38,330 nt of DNA from Pseudomonadota bacterium (GCA_023399635.1 JAEWOP010000077.1:1-38330), one strand, 5' to 3'. Positions 15,623 to 22,079 are shown, numbered from the stretch's first letter. Notes: a model not told the origin generated them from the letters alone. Program-made: numbers and translations.

Positions 15623-15856
15623 TTACACCAGTCTATTTTGTTCCCCTTTTGGCTACTCTCTCGCGAATCCTTCTCGGATCAGTTCCTTTCCTACCTCGCC
15701 CCCGTTCGGCAGGTACACGTTCGGCAACGGCCGACCAAAGCCGTCCTTGCCCTTGGCCTCGATCCAGAGCTTCTCCCCCTCGATCATCTCCTGCAGTCGG
15801 AACGTGTCTCCGTCGACCACAGACAGTGCTGCGCAGACGATCAGTGCTGAAAGCAT
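15623..15856 (-). pseudogene. Staphylococcal-nuclease-like gene, internally shortened and with an in-frame stop
   Basis: The visible frame begins MLSALIVCAALSVVDGDTF, which is a signal-like segment running into the SNase opening VVDGDTFRL. It then jumps at once to the end of such domains (GRPLPNVYLPNGGEVGKELI, then REGFARE). About 60 residues, including the stretch that usually holds RLxGIDAPE with catalytic arginine and glutamate, are missing. A TAG at 15653-15655 interrupts; the frame continues for nine more residues (PKGEQNRLV) to a TAA at 15623. Both facts mark it as decayed. It follows the 30-residue membrane protein gene in the same direction, 14 bp away, and a GTG at 15883 would be an alternative start. 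Confidence 0.62.
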
Positions 15857-15870
15857 ATTCCCTTCCGAAG

Positions 15871-15963
15871 TCACCAGAACCACTGCGCCGCATGTCCCAC
15901 GAGACTGGCGATTGTCGTCAGTATGAAGAAGACTATCAGTGCTATCGGCATCCGGTCTGTCAT
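15871..15963 (-). CDS. 30-residue single-span membrane protein (copy 2)
   Basis: The product is MTDRMPIALIVFFILTTIAS followed by LVGHAAQWFW. The ATG overlaps the stop of the zinc-ribbon gene (ATGA), exactly as in copy 1 at 9107-9208, and the ending SLVGHAAQ matches SVVGHTAQ there. A second, internal ATG follows after four codons. The conserved arrangement supports translation of this very short frame. The function is unknown. Confidence 0.58.
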   Translation of the reverse strand: MTDRMPIALIVFFILTTIASLVGHAAQWFW

Positions 15964-16211
15964 GCGCTCGACACAGCTGACCAACCTCCGGCCATAATCC
16001 TCGCGTTCTTCTCCCCGCACAAGGTACAGCGGAAGCGCGGCGATAGCTCCTTCAGGCTTGCCATCTGCGGGAGCTTGTCGAGAGCCGCTCGATCAATCTC
16101 CTTCATCGCCTTGCAGCTCCGGCACTCCACCACGAAGGTTCGCCCGTGCGGGATCTGATAGAGCGCATATGTCTCTAGAAGGCTTGCGGGGATGAAGTGG
16201 CGCTCTGGCAT
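15960..16211 (-). CDS. Zinc-ribbon-like small protein (83 aa, copy 2)
   Basis: The product begins MPERHFIPASLLETYALYQI and carries CRSC near residue 30 and CTLC near residue 63, so it is the paralogue of the gene at 9205-9453, with about 60 percent identity by eye. The middle part between the two cysteine pairs differs most (DKLPQMASLKELSP versus EQAGAYSSLKELSP). It is the first gene of a unit that continues with the small membrane protein and the broken nuclease. The upstream dyad is also conserved. The function is unknown. Confidence 0.75.
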   Translation of the reverse strand: MPERHFIPASLLETYALYQIPHGRTFVVECRSCKAMKEIDRAALDKLPQMASLKELSPRFRCTLCGEKNARIMAGGWSAVSSA

Positions 16212-16216
16212 GCACG

Positions 16217-16233
16217 GGTCTCGTGCTGAGACC
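16217..16233 (-). promoter_or_regulatory. Dyad overlapping the presumed ribosome site of the zinc-ribbon gene (copy 2)
   Basis: On the minus strand GGTCTC, AGCAC, GAGACC form a perfect 6-bp inverted repeat ending 6 bp before the ATG, and the GAGA of the inner arm is the best ribosome-site candidate. It corresponds to the dyad at 9461-9477. Confidence 0.48.
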
Positions 16234-16352
16234 GCCGCACCGGTCGGGTTTTGCCCGCCGCCACTCGGGTGGAGGAGACATGGCGCTGAAGACCGATACC
16301 GTCAACAGCTACATTAGAGCTTCCACAGAAGAGGAACGGTGCGTGAACATTC

Positions 16353-16379
16353 TGCACGGATTTTGCACGCGCTTGCACG
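16353..16379. repeat. Three TGCACG repeats at helical spacing, possible second set of arm-type sites
   Basis: Copies of TGCACG begin at 16353, 16364 and 16374, with 11- and 10-bp spacing, in a gene-free stretch about 95 bp from the tRNA-Thr fragment. The arrangement resembles arm-type binding sites next to an attachment core. Apart from these repeats and the tRNA fragment I see nothing else in the 334-bp gap 16212-16545. Confidence 0.35.
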
Positions 16380-16473
16380 TCATTTCGCGCTTTGTTCTGC
16401 TAGGTCGCACAGGTCTGTGCCAAGCCTCTAATGAAGCTCTGACAGCGGGAGGCCTAGAAAATAAGGGAAGTGA

Positions 16474-16528
16474 TGGTGCTGCTAGAGAGATTTGAACTCT
16501 CGGCCTCTCCCTTACCAAGGGAGAGGCC
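16474..16528 (-). repeat. tRNA-Thr(GGT) 3' fragment with an enlarged dyad, possible attachment core
   Basis: Read on the minus strand, positions 16523 to 16474 match the anticodon arm (loop with GGT at 16516-16514), T-arm (GAGAG-TTCAAAT-CTCTC), acceptor strand TAGCAGC and ACCA end of tRNA-Thr. The acceptor 5' strand, D-arm and first part of the gene are absent, so it is not a functional tRNA. The bases just outside extend the anticodon stem into a perfect 12-bp inverted repeat (16502-16513 and 16517-16528) around a 3-base centre, which is what paired core sites of a tyrosine recombinase look like. It also lies just past the stop of the gene at 16546, where it could form a hairpin. Confidence 0.65.
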
Positions 16529-16545
16529 GGATTGTTTCTTTAGCT

Positions 16546-16806
16546 CTAGCCGAGGGCGCGAGGATGTTGCGTTCTCGGTTGTCCTTCTACGTAGATGTAG
16601 CAGAGACTACATCCCGCATGGGCATCTCGATGCTCAAAGTGAGCGGGCGGCTGACCTGAGGGCCCGGCGTTGTGCGCTCGTACCGCCCCATGACACTCAA
16701 CGCATCTCAATTTCCGTGCTGTCCACTTGACTAGGACGTCATCTATAGTGACGACCTGCCAACGTCCGTTCGCCCAAAGTTCGCATCTATCCGCGGTAAC
16801 CGCCAT
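16546..16806 (-). CDS. Cysteine/histidine-rich small protein (86 aa), probable metal-binding
   Basis: The product contains LRCVECHGAVRAHNAG and then HFEHRDAHAGCSLCYIY, that is CxxCH, a His-rich turn and CxxC, a likely zinc site. Small proteins with this signature are scattered across mobile elements of proteobacteria, and their role is unknown to me. AGGAAG lies 7-12 bp before the ATG at 16806. It follows the gene at 16819-17031 by 12 bp on the same strand, so the two form an operon at the right end of element B. Its stop is 17 bp from the tRNA-Thr dyad. Confidence 0.65.
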   Translation of the reverse strand: MAVTADRCELWANGRWQVVTIDDVLVKWTARKLRCVECHGAVRAHNAGPSGQPPAHFEHRDAHAGCSLCYIYVEGQPRTQHPRALG

Positions 16807-16818
16807 GACTGCGCTTCC

Positions 16819-17031
16819 TTAGCCATCCAAAGAATTCAGATAGCGGGTGTAATTGTCGATGAGCCGATAATGCATTTGTTTCTGTTCATCCATCAGTTCC
16901 TCGTCAGTGCGATGGTCGTCTTGTGACCGGATGACGAAGCGATACTTGTCGATGAACTCTATCATTTTTTCGGCGTGATCTATTTCCGCTTGATATCGCC
17001 TCCGGATCAGATCTTTCGTGTTTTCGTCCAA
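16819..17031 (-). CDS. Small charged helical protein (70 aa), TTG start
   Basis: The product is MDENTKDLIRRRYQAEIDHA followed by a further highly charged helical stretch and an end rich in Tyr and Asn (YRLIDNYTRYLNSLDG). No family is recognised. GGGAGAGG is placed 4-5 bp upstream of the TTG at 17031, which decides this start; an internal ATG would cut off a third of the protein. It is the first gene of a two-gene operon at the right end of element B. The function is unknown. Confidence 0.55.
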   Translation of the reverse strand: MDENTKDLIRRRYQAEIDHAEKMIEFIDKYRFVIRSQDDHRTDEELMDEQKQMHYRLIDNYTRYLNSLDG

Positions 17032-17127
17032 ACTACCTCTCCCATGCTCGTGAATCTTCGCATTCCCAAGATTGGCTCAAATCCAAAGGACAGTGAAGGG
17101 GAAGGTTGTGCTCGGGCGCTGATTTAC

Positions 17128-17173
17128 GGTTAGCCCATGAATTGGAACGACACAGAAACCGGAGTGGCTAACC
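17128..17173. repeat. GGTTAGCC direct and inverted copies, probable integrase arm-type sites (right end of B)
   Basis: One direct copy at 17128-17135 and one inverted copy at 17166-17173 match the three copies near the left attachment core. They lie 40-85 bp inside the right core. The rest of the gap 17032-17346 contains only the att repeat and no clear gene. Confidence 0.5.
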
Positions 17174-17212
17174 CTGCGCATAACGCTATAGGTTCTTTAT
17201 CTATTTTGGGTC

Positions 17213-17230
17213 CCTCCGGGCCCACCATTT
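17213..17230 (+). repeat. attachment-site repeat (att) at the right end of element B
   Basis: Exact copy of the 18-bp repeat at 10524-10541. It is preceded by GGGTC, which extends the match to tRNA T-stem sequence. Right of it the host backbone begins; the rluA-like gene starts 117 bp later. Confidence 0.7.
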
Positions 17231-17346
17231 CCATCCGCGTCTTTTAAGAGCCGTCAATATCTGCAAACCAGCACAGCCGCTGGCGATCAGCAGCGACGTC
17301 ATCGCGTCGTGCTTCCATTGGGCCCGGCTTATGATACACCGCCCGA

Positions 17347-18015
17347 ATGGCTGTCTCCACCGATGCTCACCCGGTCTATCATCCGCCGATGGATCCCTAT
17401 CTGTCGCTTCTTTACCGCGACGATGATCTTCTTGTGTTTGATAAGCCGAGCGGTCTGCTTTCAGTGCCGGGGCGTCATCCGGCTCTTCAGGACAGCCTCC
17501 TGACACGCGTGCAGAAGGAGTTTCCGCAGGCGCTGATCGTTCATCGGCTGGACAAGGATACCTCCGGTCTCGTGTTGATGTCACTCAATCGGAAGGCTCA
17601 TGCCTTCGTTGCCGGCCAGTTCGAGGCGCGAAGCACCAGAAAATCCTATGTGGCCGAAGTTTGGGGGAGGGTCGACGCTGAAGAGGGGTTCGTTGATTTG
17701 CCTTTGGCCATCGATCCCGAACGAAAGCCTCGCCATCGTGTCGATCATGATCATGGCAAGCCCGCGCAGACGCGCTGGCGGGTCATTGGTTATGGGCAAG
17801 ACAGGACCCGTCTTCGCTTGTTTCCGTTGACCGGCCGGACTCACCAGTTGCGCGTGCACATGAAGGCGATCGGCCATGTCATTCTCGGCGATGAGTTCTA
17901 TGCTGATGGCGCTGCGCTTTCTGCGGCCACGCGGTTGCTTCTTCACGCCGAGGAGCTAGGGTTTACGCATCCGGATGGCTCAGATGTCAGCTTCACGGCG
18001 CCCGTGCCCTTTTAA
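17347..18015 (+). CDS. rluA: RluA-family pseudouridine synthase
   Basis: The enzyme isomerises uridine in structured RNA. Its signature HRLDKDTSGL is complete, with the catalytic Asp at residue 69, preceded by the RluA-typical opening LLVFDKPSGLLSVPGR. Later motifs RKSYVAEVWG and LTGRTHQLRVHMKAIGHVIL, with the latter close to the active site, are intact. The 222-residue length equals that of RluA proteins, which modify U746 of 23S rRNA and U32 of several tRNAs; RluC/D have an extra S4 domain that is absent here. Two ATGs (17347 and 17389) are possible and neither has a good ribosome site. The first matches the family's N-terminal length. It is 12 bp upstream of the rsmJ-like gene in the same direction. 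Confidence 0.85.
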   Translation: MAVSTDAHPVYHPPMDPYLSLLYRDDDLLVFDKPSGLLSVPGRHPALQDSLLTRVQKEFPQALIVHRLDKDTSGLVLMSLNRKAHAFVAGQFEARSTRKSYVAEVWGRVDAEEGFVDLPLAIDPERKPRHRVDHDHGKPAQTRWRVIGYGQDRTRLRLFPLTGRTHQLRVHMKAIGHVILGDEFYADGAALSAATRLLLHAEELGFTHPDGSDVSFTAPVPF

Positions 18016-18027
18016 GACAGGATTGCC

Positions 18028-18648
18028 GTGCAGCCACCTGAAAAACCGCCTTTGTTCGTGGACTTTGTTGGCGGCGCCGTTGGCCACCGGTTCCGCTCGG
18101 GTGAGGGGCGTCGCCAGGACCTTGCGAGGGCCGCCGGTTTTTCCAGCGGTGTCACACCGGAGATCGTAGACGCCACCGCGGGCTTGGGCCGGGACGCCTT
18201 TTTGCTCGCCTCCCTTGGCGCGCGGGTCACGCTGATCGAACGATCGCAGACCATGCATGCCCTCCTCACCGAAGGGTTGGAGCGAGCACGCGCGGAAGGT
18301 GGACGCTATGCCGAAACGGTGTCCCGGATGACGCTGATCTGTGGAGATTCGCGCAAGCTCCTTTCGCAACTGCAGCCGCAGGTCATCCTGATCGACCCCA
18401 TGCATCCACCGCGCGACAAGTCGGCGCTCGTCAAAAAGGAGATGCGGCTCATTCGCGACATCGTCGGGACGGACTCCGATTCGGTAGAGCTGATGCAGGT
18501 TGCCTTGGAGGCGGCACGAAACCGTGTGGTGCTGAAATGGCCCTTGCGCGCAGAGCCCATGCCTGGTGTGCGGGCACCATCCCATCAGATTCTCGGCAAG
18601 AGCACGCGCTACGACGTTTTCGTCAAAGCGCGGATCCGAGGTGAGTGA
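18028..18648 (+). CDS. rsmJ: RsmJ-family 16S rRNA (guanine1516-N2)-methyltransferase
   Basis: The 206-residue product holds the SAM-binding motif VDATAGLGRDAFLLASLG (residues about 47-64), an acidic residue at the end of the second strand (LIERS), and IDPMHPPRDK, the substrate-site motif characteristic of RsmJ/YhiQ proteins, together with the opening FVDFVGGAVGHRFRSGEG. RsmJ methylates G1516 of 16S rRNA. It starts at a GTG preceded by AGACAGGA. It is shorter than the E. coli enzyme (about 250 residues) because it lacks an N-terminal extension, as in other rhizobial versions. It shares a likely transcript with the rluA-like gene; both act on ribosomal RNA. Confidence 0.85.
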   Translation: MQPPEKPPLFVDFVGGAVGHRFRSGEGRRQDLARAAGFSSGVTPEIVDATAGLGRDAFLLASLGARVTLIERSQTMHALLTEGLERARAEGGRYAETVSRMTLICGDSRKLLSQLQPQVILIDPMHPPRDKSALVKKEMRLIRDIVGTDSDSVELMQVALEAARNRVVLKWPLRAEPMPGVRAPSHQILGKSTRYDVFVKARIRGE

Positions 18649-18695
18649 TCGGAAGATTTCCTGCTCGCTTCTTGGAAAGGGAATCTTGGGTGTCG

Positions 18696-19322
18696 CTAGC
18701 CGAAGGGAGACACACAGGCGCGACGTGGGCCGTTGTAGGGCTGATAGGTGTTGGTGGACGGCTGATAGGAGCGATAACGGTCAAGGCACCACGACGCGTG
18801 GGCATTGGCTGCACCTGACGCGGTCTGTTCTGCCACTGGGGTATAAGCGGCTGTTTCCGGCGCGGTGAGATAGGGCGACTCGCATTGACGGCGGGAGCCA
18901 CCATAGGGCTGATAGCTGTTGTCCTCTATACGGTAGGAGCGGTACCGTTCCGCGCACCAGACGGCATGCGGCGTCCCTGCCAGATTGACCATGGGATCTG
19001 CTTCCACGGCTGCCGTGGTGGTCATGTCGAGGCCAGGATTGGCTCGTTGTGCGGTTTCGGTGTGGCTCCGGCCGTGATCCTTCGTCACCACAACCGCCAT
19101 GGCCTGGAACACCGGCGGTACAGGGGCCGCAGCGATCCGTTCGAAGCTCTGCGTCTTCCGATCAACAGCCACAGGCTCGTCTGTCCATAAAGGCTGCTCG
19201 TCCAGATGCGCAAACTGGTGCGGTGCCGGTTCCTGTATCACCCAGGATGAAGCGGCCACGCCGCCGGCAAAGAGCACCGCGGCTAGCGTCAGCCCGAAGA
19301 CCAAGGACATCAAGGATTTCAT
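18696..19322 (-). CDS. BA14K-family secreted protein with two BA14K repeats
   Basis: From the ATG at 19322, which is preceded by GGAGCAGACC, the product is 208 residues. A signal peptide or N-terminal anchor (MKSLMSLVFGLTLAAVLFAG) is followed by a linker with low complexity. Two similar units follow: WCAERYRSYRIEDNSYQPYG with RRQCESPY, and WCLDRYRSYQPSTNTYQPYN with RRACVSPF. BA14K proteins of Brucella and rhizobia are immunoreactive cell-envelope proteins with lectin-like properties. A start 165 bp upstream would put a hydrophilic stretch before the signal peptide and is rejected. The gene converges with rsmJ. Confidence 0.82.
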   Translation of the reverse strand: MKSLMSLVFGLTLAAVLFAGGVAASSWVIQEPAPHQFAHLDEQPLWTDEPVAVDRKTQSFERIAAAPVPPVFQAMAVVVTKDHGRSHTETAQRANPGLDMTTTAAVEADPMVNLAGTPHAVWCAERYRSYRIEDNSYQPYGGSRRQCESPYLTAPETAAYTPVAEQTASGAANAHASWCLDRYRSYQPSTNTYQPYNGPRRACVSPFG

Positions 19323-19443
19323 CGGTCTGCTCCGTATTCCACCATTGCGGCTGGGAAATGCGGGCTGGCGGAAGGAGTTCCGCTCTTCGTGCAACAGCTC
19401 GCCCCTTGTGTCGTAGGAGACGAGAAGGATGCCGGCGGTACGC

Positions 19444-19647
19444 TTATTCCGGTTCGCCGATCCAGGCGTTTTCAAGCAACCAGCCAAACAGCCAGGCTTC
19501 CGCCTTCTGCCGCCAATCGGCGACGGGCTCGCCCGTCGTTTGCGGCACGTGTTCTCGCGCGAGAAACGGGTTCGCCTGATGGCTCAGGCCCCGGGACCTG
19601 GCACGCATTCCTTCGTCCTGATATGAAAGTAGCGCTTCTAAGGACAC
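19444..19647 (-). CDS. RMF/CrpP-like small protein (67 aa)
   Basis: The product has the pattern EGMRARSRGLSHQANPF followed by a linker and WLFGWLLENAWIG. This resembles the ribosome modulation factor/CrpP fold, which is defined by G-x-x-A-x(3)-G, NP(F/Y) and W-x-x-GW. In other bacteria RMF dimerises ribosomes in stationary phase. The start is a GTG at 19647 with weak upstream sequence, so another start is possible. It is a monocistronic gene between the BA14K gene and the divergent metallophosphoesterase gene. Assignment is by short motif only. Confidence 0.5.
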   Translation of the reverse strand: MSLEALLSYQDEGMRARSRGLSHQANPFLAREHVPQTTGEPVADWRQKAEAWLFGWLLENAWIGEPE

Positions 19648-19804
19648 GGCTTAACTTGCTGGAGTTTAATTTTTATTAGTTGATTCTAAGTCCTCCGAAC
19701 CATGGCAGAGCCGGCGATTCACGACAAGAGTCGTCTGCCACCAAAGTCTAAAGTTTTGCCGCCTGTCTGTGGCGTATCGTGATGGCGACAAGAAATCTGT
19801 TTCG

Positions 19805-20293
19805 ATGATCTATTTCACCAGCGACACCCATTTCAGCGACAGCCGCGTGTTGCGGATCGACAGGCGGCCTTTCGCCACCATGATCGAGCATGACGAGGCG
19901 TTGATCGCGAACTGGAATGCGACCATCTCGGCGCAAGACGAGGTCTGGCATCTGGGCGACGTGATGTCGTCTCGTAGCTCTGCCGAGGCGGACAGGTTGC
20001 TTGACCGTCTGAACGGTCGAAAGAACCTGGTGATCGGCAACAACGATCCTCATGCCGTGACGGCGGCCAGCGGCTGGGCGAGCGTCCAGCATTATGCGGA
20101 ACTCGACGTGGCGGGCCAGCGCCTCGTCCTTTGCCACTACGCCTTTCGAACATGGAACCAGATGGGCAAGAAGTCGATCAACCTGCACGGACACTCCCAC
20201 GGTCGGCTGAAGCCTATGCCGCGGCAGTTCGATGTGGGCGTCGATGCGCGAGGCCTGCGTCCCGTCACTCTTGACGAACTTCTCGTCCGTTAA
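19805..20293 (+). CDS. Calcineurin-like metallophosphoesterase (162 aa)
   Basis: All the metal-binding motifs are present in order: SDTHFSD (Asp7, His9), VWHLGDV, LVIGNNDPH, LVLCHYAF and NLHGHSHG. The enzyme should hydrolyse a phosphoester with a two-metal centre. Short single-domain versions like this occur beside genes of phage and bacterial origin and act on small phosphoesters; the natural substrate is unknown. The ATG at 19805 is preferred over an upstream ATG at 19769, because only MIYFTSDTHF puts the first motif at the usual position. It converges with the GntR gene 10 bp away. Confidence 0.82.
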   Translation: MIYFTSDTHFSDSRVLRIDRRPFATMIEHDEALIANWNATISAQDEVWHLGDVMSSRSSAEADRLLDRLNGRKNLVIGNNDPHAVTAASGWASVQHYAELDVAGQRLVLCHYAFRTWNQMGKKSINLHGHSHGRLKPMPRQFDVGVDARGLRPVTLDELLVR

Positions 20294-20303
20294 GGATCGG
20301 TCC

Positions 20304-21092
20304 TCAGGAGACGCTAGCGGCCGGGCGTTCGACGGATTGGGTCGTGACCGGTATCGTCGGCGCGGCTGCAATGGAGGAGCGGATGCGGCTTTTTCCAACG
20401 TCAATGACGTGGCGCATTGCCTGAATCGCCTTGTCGGGATCCCTCGAGGCGATGGCATGGGCAATACGAAGGTGATTGGTGGCAACCTCATCGATCTTCT
20501 CCGGCGAAGCGGCCGGCGATGAAAGCTGGAAGGAAATCGCAAGTGCGGCCTCAACGATCGCGCTCGCCGATCGCATGAACGGGTTCCCGGACATTCGCGC
20601 GATCGCCAGGTGAAATTCGAGGTCAACCTTAGCGATGGTCTCAGGCGTATGGCTGTTGTCGTCGAACCGGGCAGCGATGGCATAGAGCTGGACGATGTCG
20701 TCGTTTGATGCGCGCCGCGCTGCGGCTGCTGCGGCCGCCGGTTCCAAAGCCATACGCATTTCCGCAAGATGCTCGATGAACTCGAAGTCGAGACCCGACT
20801 GGCAACGCCAGCCAAGGACGTCGGCATCGAAGAAGTTCCAGACCGATCGATCGAGCACCCGTGTTCCGACCTTTGCCTTAGGCTCGACAAGACGCTTGGC
20901 AGCCAGCGTTTTCATTGCCTCACGTAAGACAGTGCGTGACACGCCAAAGCGAGCGGACAGTTCTGCATCCCCCGGTAGAAGCGAGCCCTCGGGAAGGCGC
21001 CCCGCCACGATGGCACTGCCAAGCTCCGCGACCACGTGCGCATGGCTGCTACGGCCCTTGCGTCCGGTGATCGTCGATTCAAGCAGTCCCAA
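20304..21092 (-). CDS. FadR-type GntR transcriptional regulator of the sugar locus
   Basis: The N-terminal winged helix (residues about 17-82; DAELSARFGVSRTVLREAMK is the recognition part) is followed by an FCD ligand domain with KVDLEFHLAIARMSGN and a distal NHLRIAHAI, the metal/acid-binding residues of this family. It is the last gene of the reverse operon and starts at a TTG directly after the yjfF stop, with AAGGAGG in front. It probably represses both divergent operons by binding TNGTNNNACNA-like sites in the 25698-26011 gap. The effector could be a sugar acid from the arabinose/galactose pathway. The regulatory link is inferred from context. Confidence 0.82.
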   Translation of the reverse strand: MGLLESTITGRKGRSSHAHVVAELGSAIVAGRLPEGSLLPGDAELSARFGVSRTVLREAMKTLAAKRLVEPKAKVGTRVLDRSVWNFFDADVLGWRCQSGLDFEFIEHLAEMRMALEPAAAAAAARRASNDDIVQLYAIAARFDDNSHTPETIAKVDLEFHLAIARMSGNPFMRSASAIVEAALAISFQLSSPAASPEKIDEVATNHLRIAHAIASRDPDKAIQAMRHVIDVGKSRIRSSIAAAPTIPVTTQSVERPAASVS

Positions 21093-22079
21093 TCAAGCCT
21101 CCTTCAGCCGTCCTTCGGCCAGTCTACGATCGGAATACCACACGATGCCGCGCTGCAGAACTATGAAGGTAAACAGCAGTATGCCGATCACGATCTTGGT
21201 CCACCACGACGACAACGACCCATCGAAAACAATATAGGTCTGGATCAGCCCCTGTATCAGGATGCCGACGAAGGTTCCGGCGACAAGACCGGCTCCGCCG
21301 GTAAGGAGCGTGCCCCCAATGACGACCGCTGCGATGGCGTCGAGTTCGACGCCGACAGTCGCCAGGGAGTATCCGGAGGAAGTGTAGAGGGTGTAGGCGA
21401 TCCCTGCGAGGCCGGACAAAAAACCGGACAGCGCGTAGATTCCGATGGTCGTGCGGCCCACCGGTACGCCCATCAGTTCAGCCGATTGAGGATTGCCGCC
21501 AAGCGCATAGACGTTTGAGCCAAAGCGGGTTCGTGCTGCGATGAACGCGCCGACGACGAAGACCAGCAGCATCAGCATGGCCATGGCCGTCAGCCGCCCG
21601 CCGCCGGGCACGCGCAGATAAAAGCCCTGGATGGCATCGATCACCGGGTGCGAAATCGGAACCGACTGGGTGGAGATCAGGTAGGCTGCGCCTCGAGCCA
21701 GGAACATGCCGGCAAGCGTGGCAACGAAAGGCGGGATGCCCAGGAAACGGATCATCATTCCCATCATCGCGCCGAACGTCGTGGATATCGCGAGAACGGC
21801 GGCGAATGCGACGAGCGGATTGACACCGGCCGAACCGACCATGACGGCCACGAAGACACTCGTGAAGGCGATAACGGAGCCGATGGAAAGGTCGATCCCG
21901 CCGGAAAGGATGACGAATGTCATTCCGACAGCGGCGATACCCAAGAACGCGTTGTCCGTGAGCAGATTGCCGAGCACTCTGGTCGAGAGCATGTTCGGGA
22001 ACTGCATCACACAGGCTGCATAGGCCAGCAGGAATATCGCCAAGGCCGCCAGGAAGGGGAGGTTGCGCGTGCTGATCAC
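21093..22079 (-). CDS. yjfF: Sugar ABC transporter permease, YjfF-like
   Basis: The 328-residue protein has about nine or ten membrane segments and the BPD_transp_2 pattern ILSGGIDLSIGSVIAF, with the coupling region near GIPPFVATLAGMFLARGAAY and GLLSGLAGIAYTLYTSSGYS-like sequence later. E. coli YjfF, with YtfT and YtfR, transports galactofuranose brought by YtfQ. It starts at a GTG that overlaps the ytfT stop (GTGA), and the regulator follows at once. It acts in the inner membrane as one of two permease subunits. Confidence 0.86.
   Translation of the reverse strand: MISTRNLPFLAALAIFLLAYAACVMQFPNMLSTRVLGNLLTDNAFLGIAAVGMTFVILSGGIDLSIGSVIAFTSVFVAVMVGSAGVNPLVAFAAVLAISTTFGAMMGMMIRFLGIPPFVATLAGMFLARGAAYLISTQSVPISHPVIDAIQGFYLRVPGGGRLTAMAMLMLLVFVVGAFIAARTRFGSNVYALGGNPQSAELMGVPVGRTTIGIYALSGFLSGLAGIAYTLYTSSGYSLATVGVELDAIAAVVIGGTLLTGGAGLVAGTFVGILIQGLIQTYIVFDGSLSSWWTKIVIGILLFTFIVLQRGIVWYSDRRLAEGRLKEA

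Larger units (their letters stand above)
10524..17230. mobile_element. Element B: short integrated element with tyrosine integrase, in tandem with prophage A
   Basis: The limits are the two exact 18-bp tRNA-3'-end repeats. Just inside the left limit are three copies of GGTTAGCC, and just inside the right limit are one direct and one inverted copy. The integrase gene lies close to the left end. The right end carries a copy of the same zinc-ribbon/small-membrane-protein unit found at the right end of prophage A. B has no head, tail or lysis genes, so it is either a decayed relative of A that lost its middle or a satellite that depends on another phage. Several genes in it are broken. Confidence 0.68.

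Noticed and set aside
16474..16523. A complete tRNA-Thr gene
   Set aside because: Only the anticodon arm, T-arm and 3' acceptor strand are present; the D-arm and acceptor 5' strand are missing.
17201..17584. Minus-strand open frame over the right attachment repeat and the rluA-like start
   Set aside because: Low-complexity, Arg/Pro-rich composition and full overlap with the rluA-like gene; no recognisable motif.
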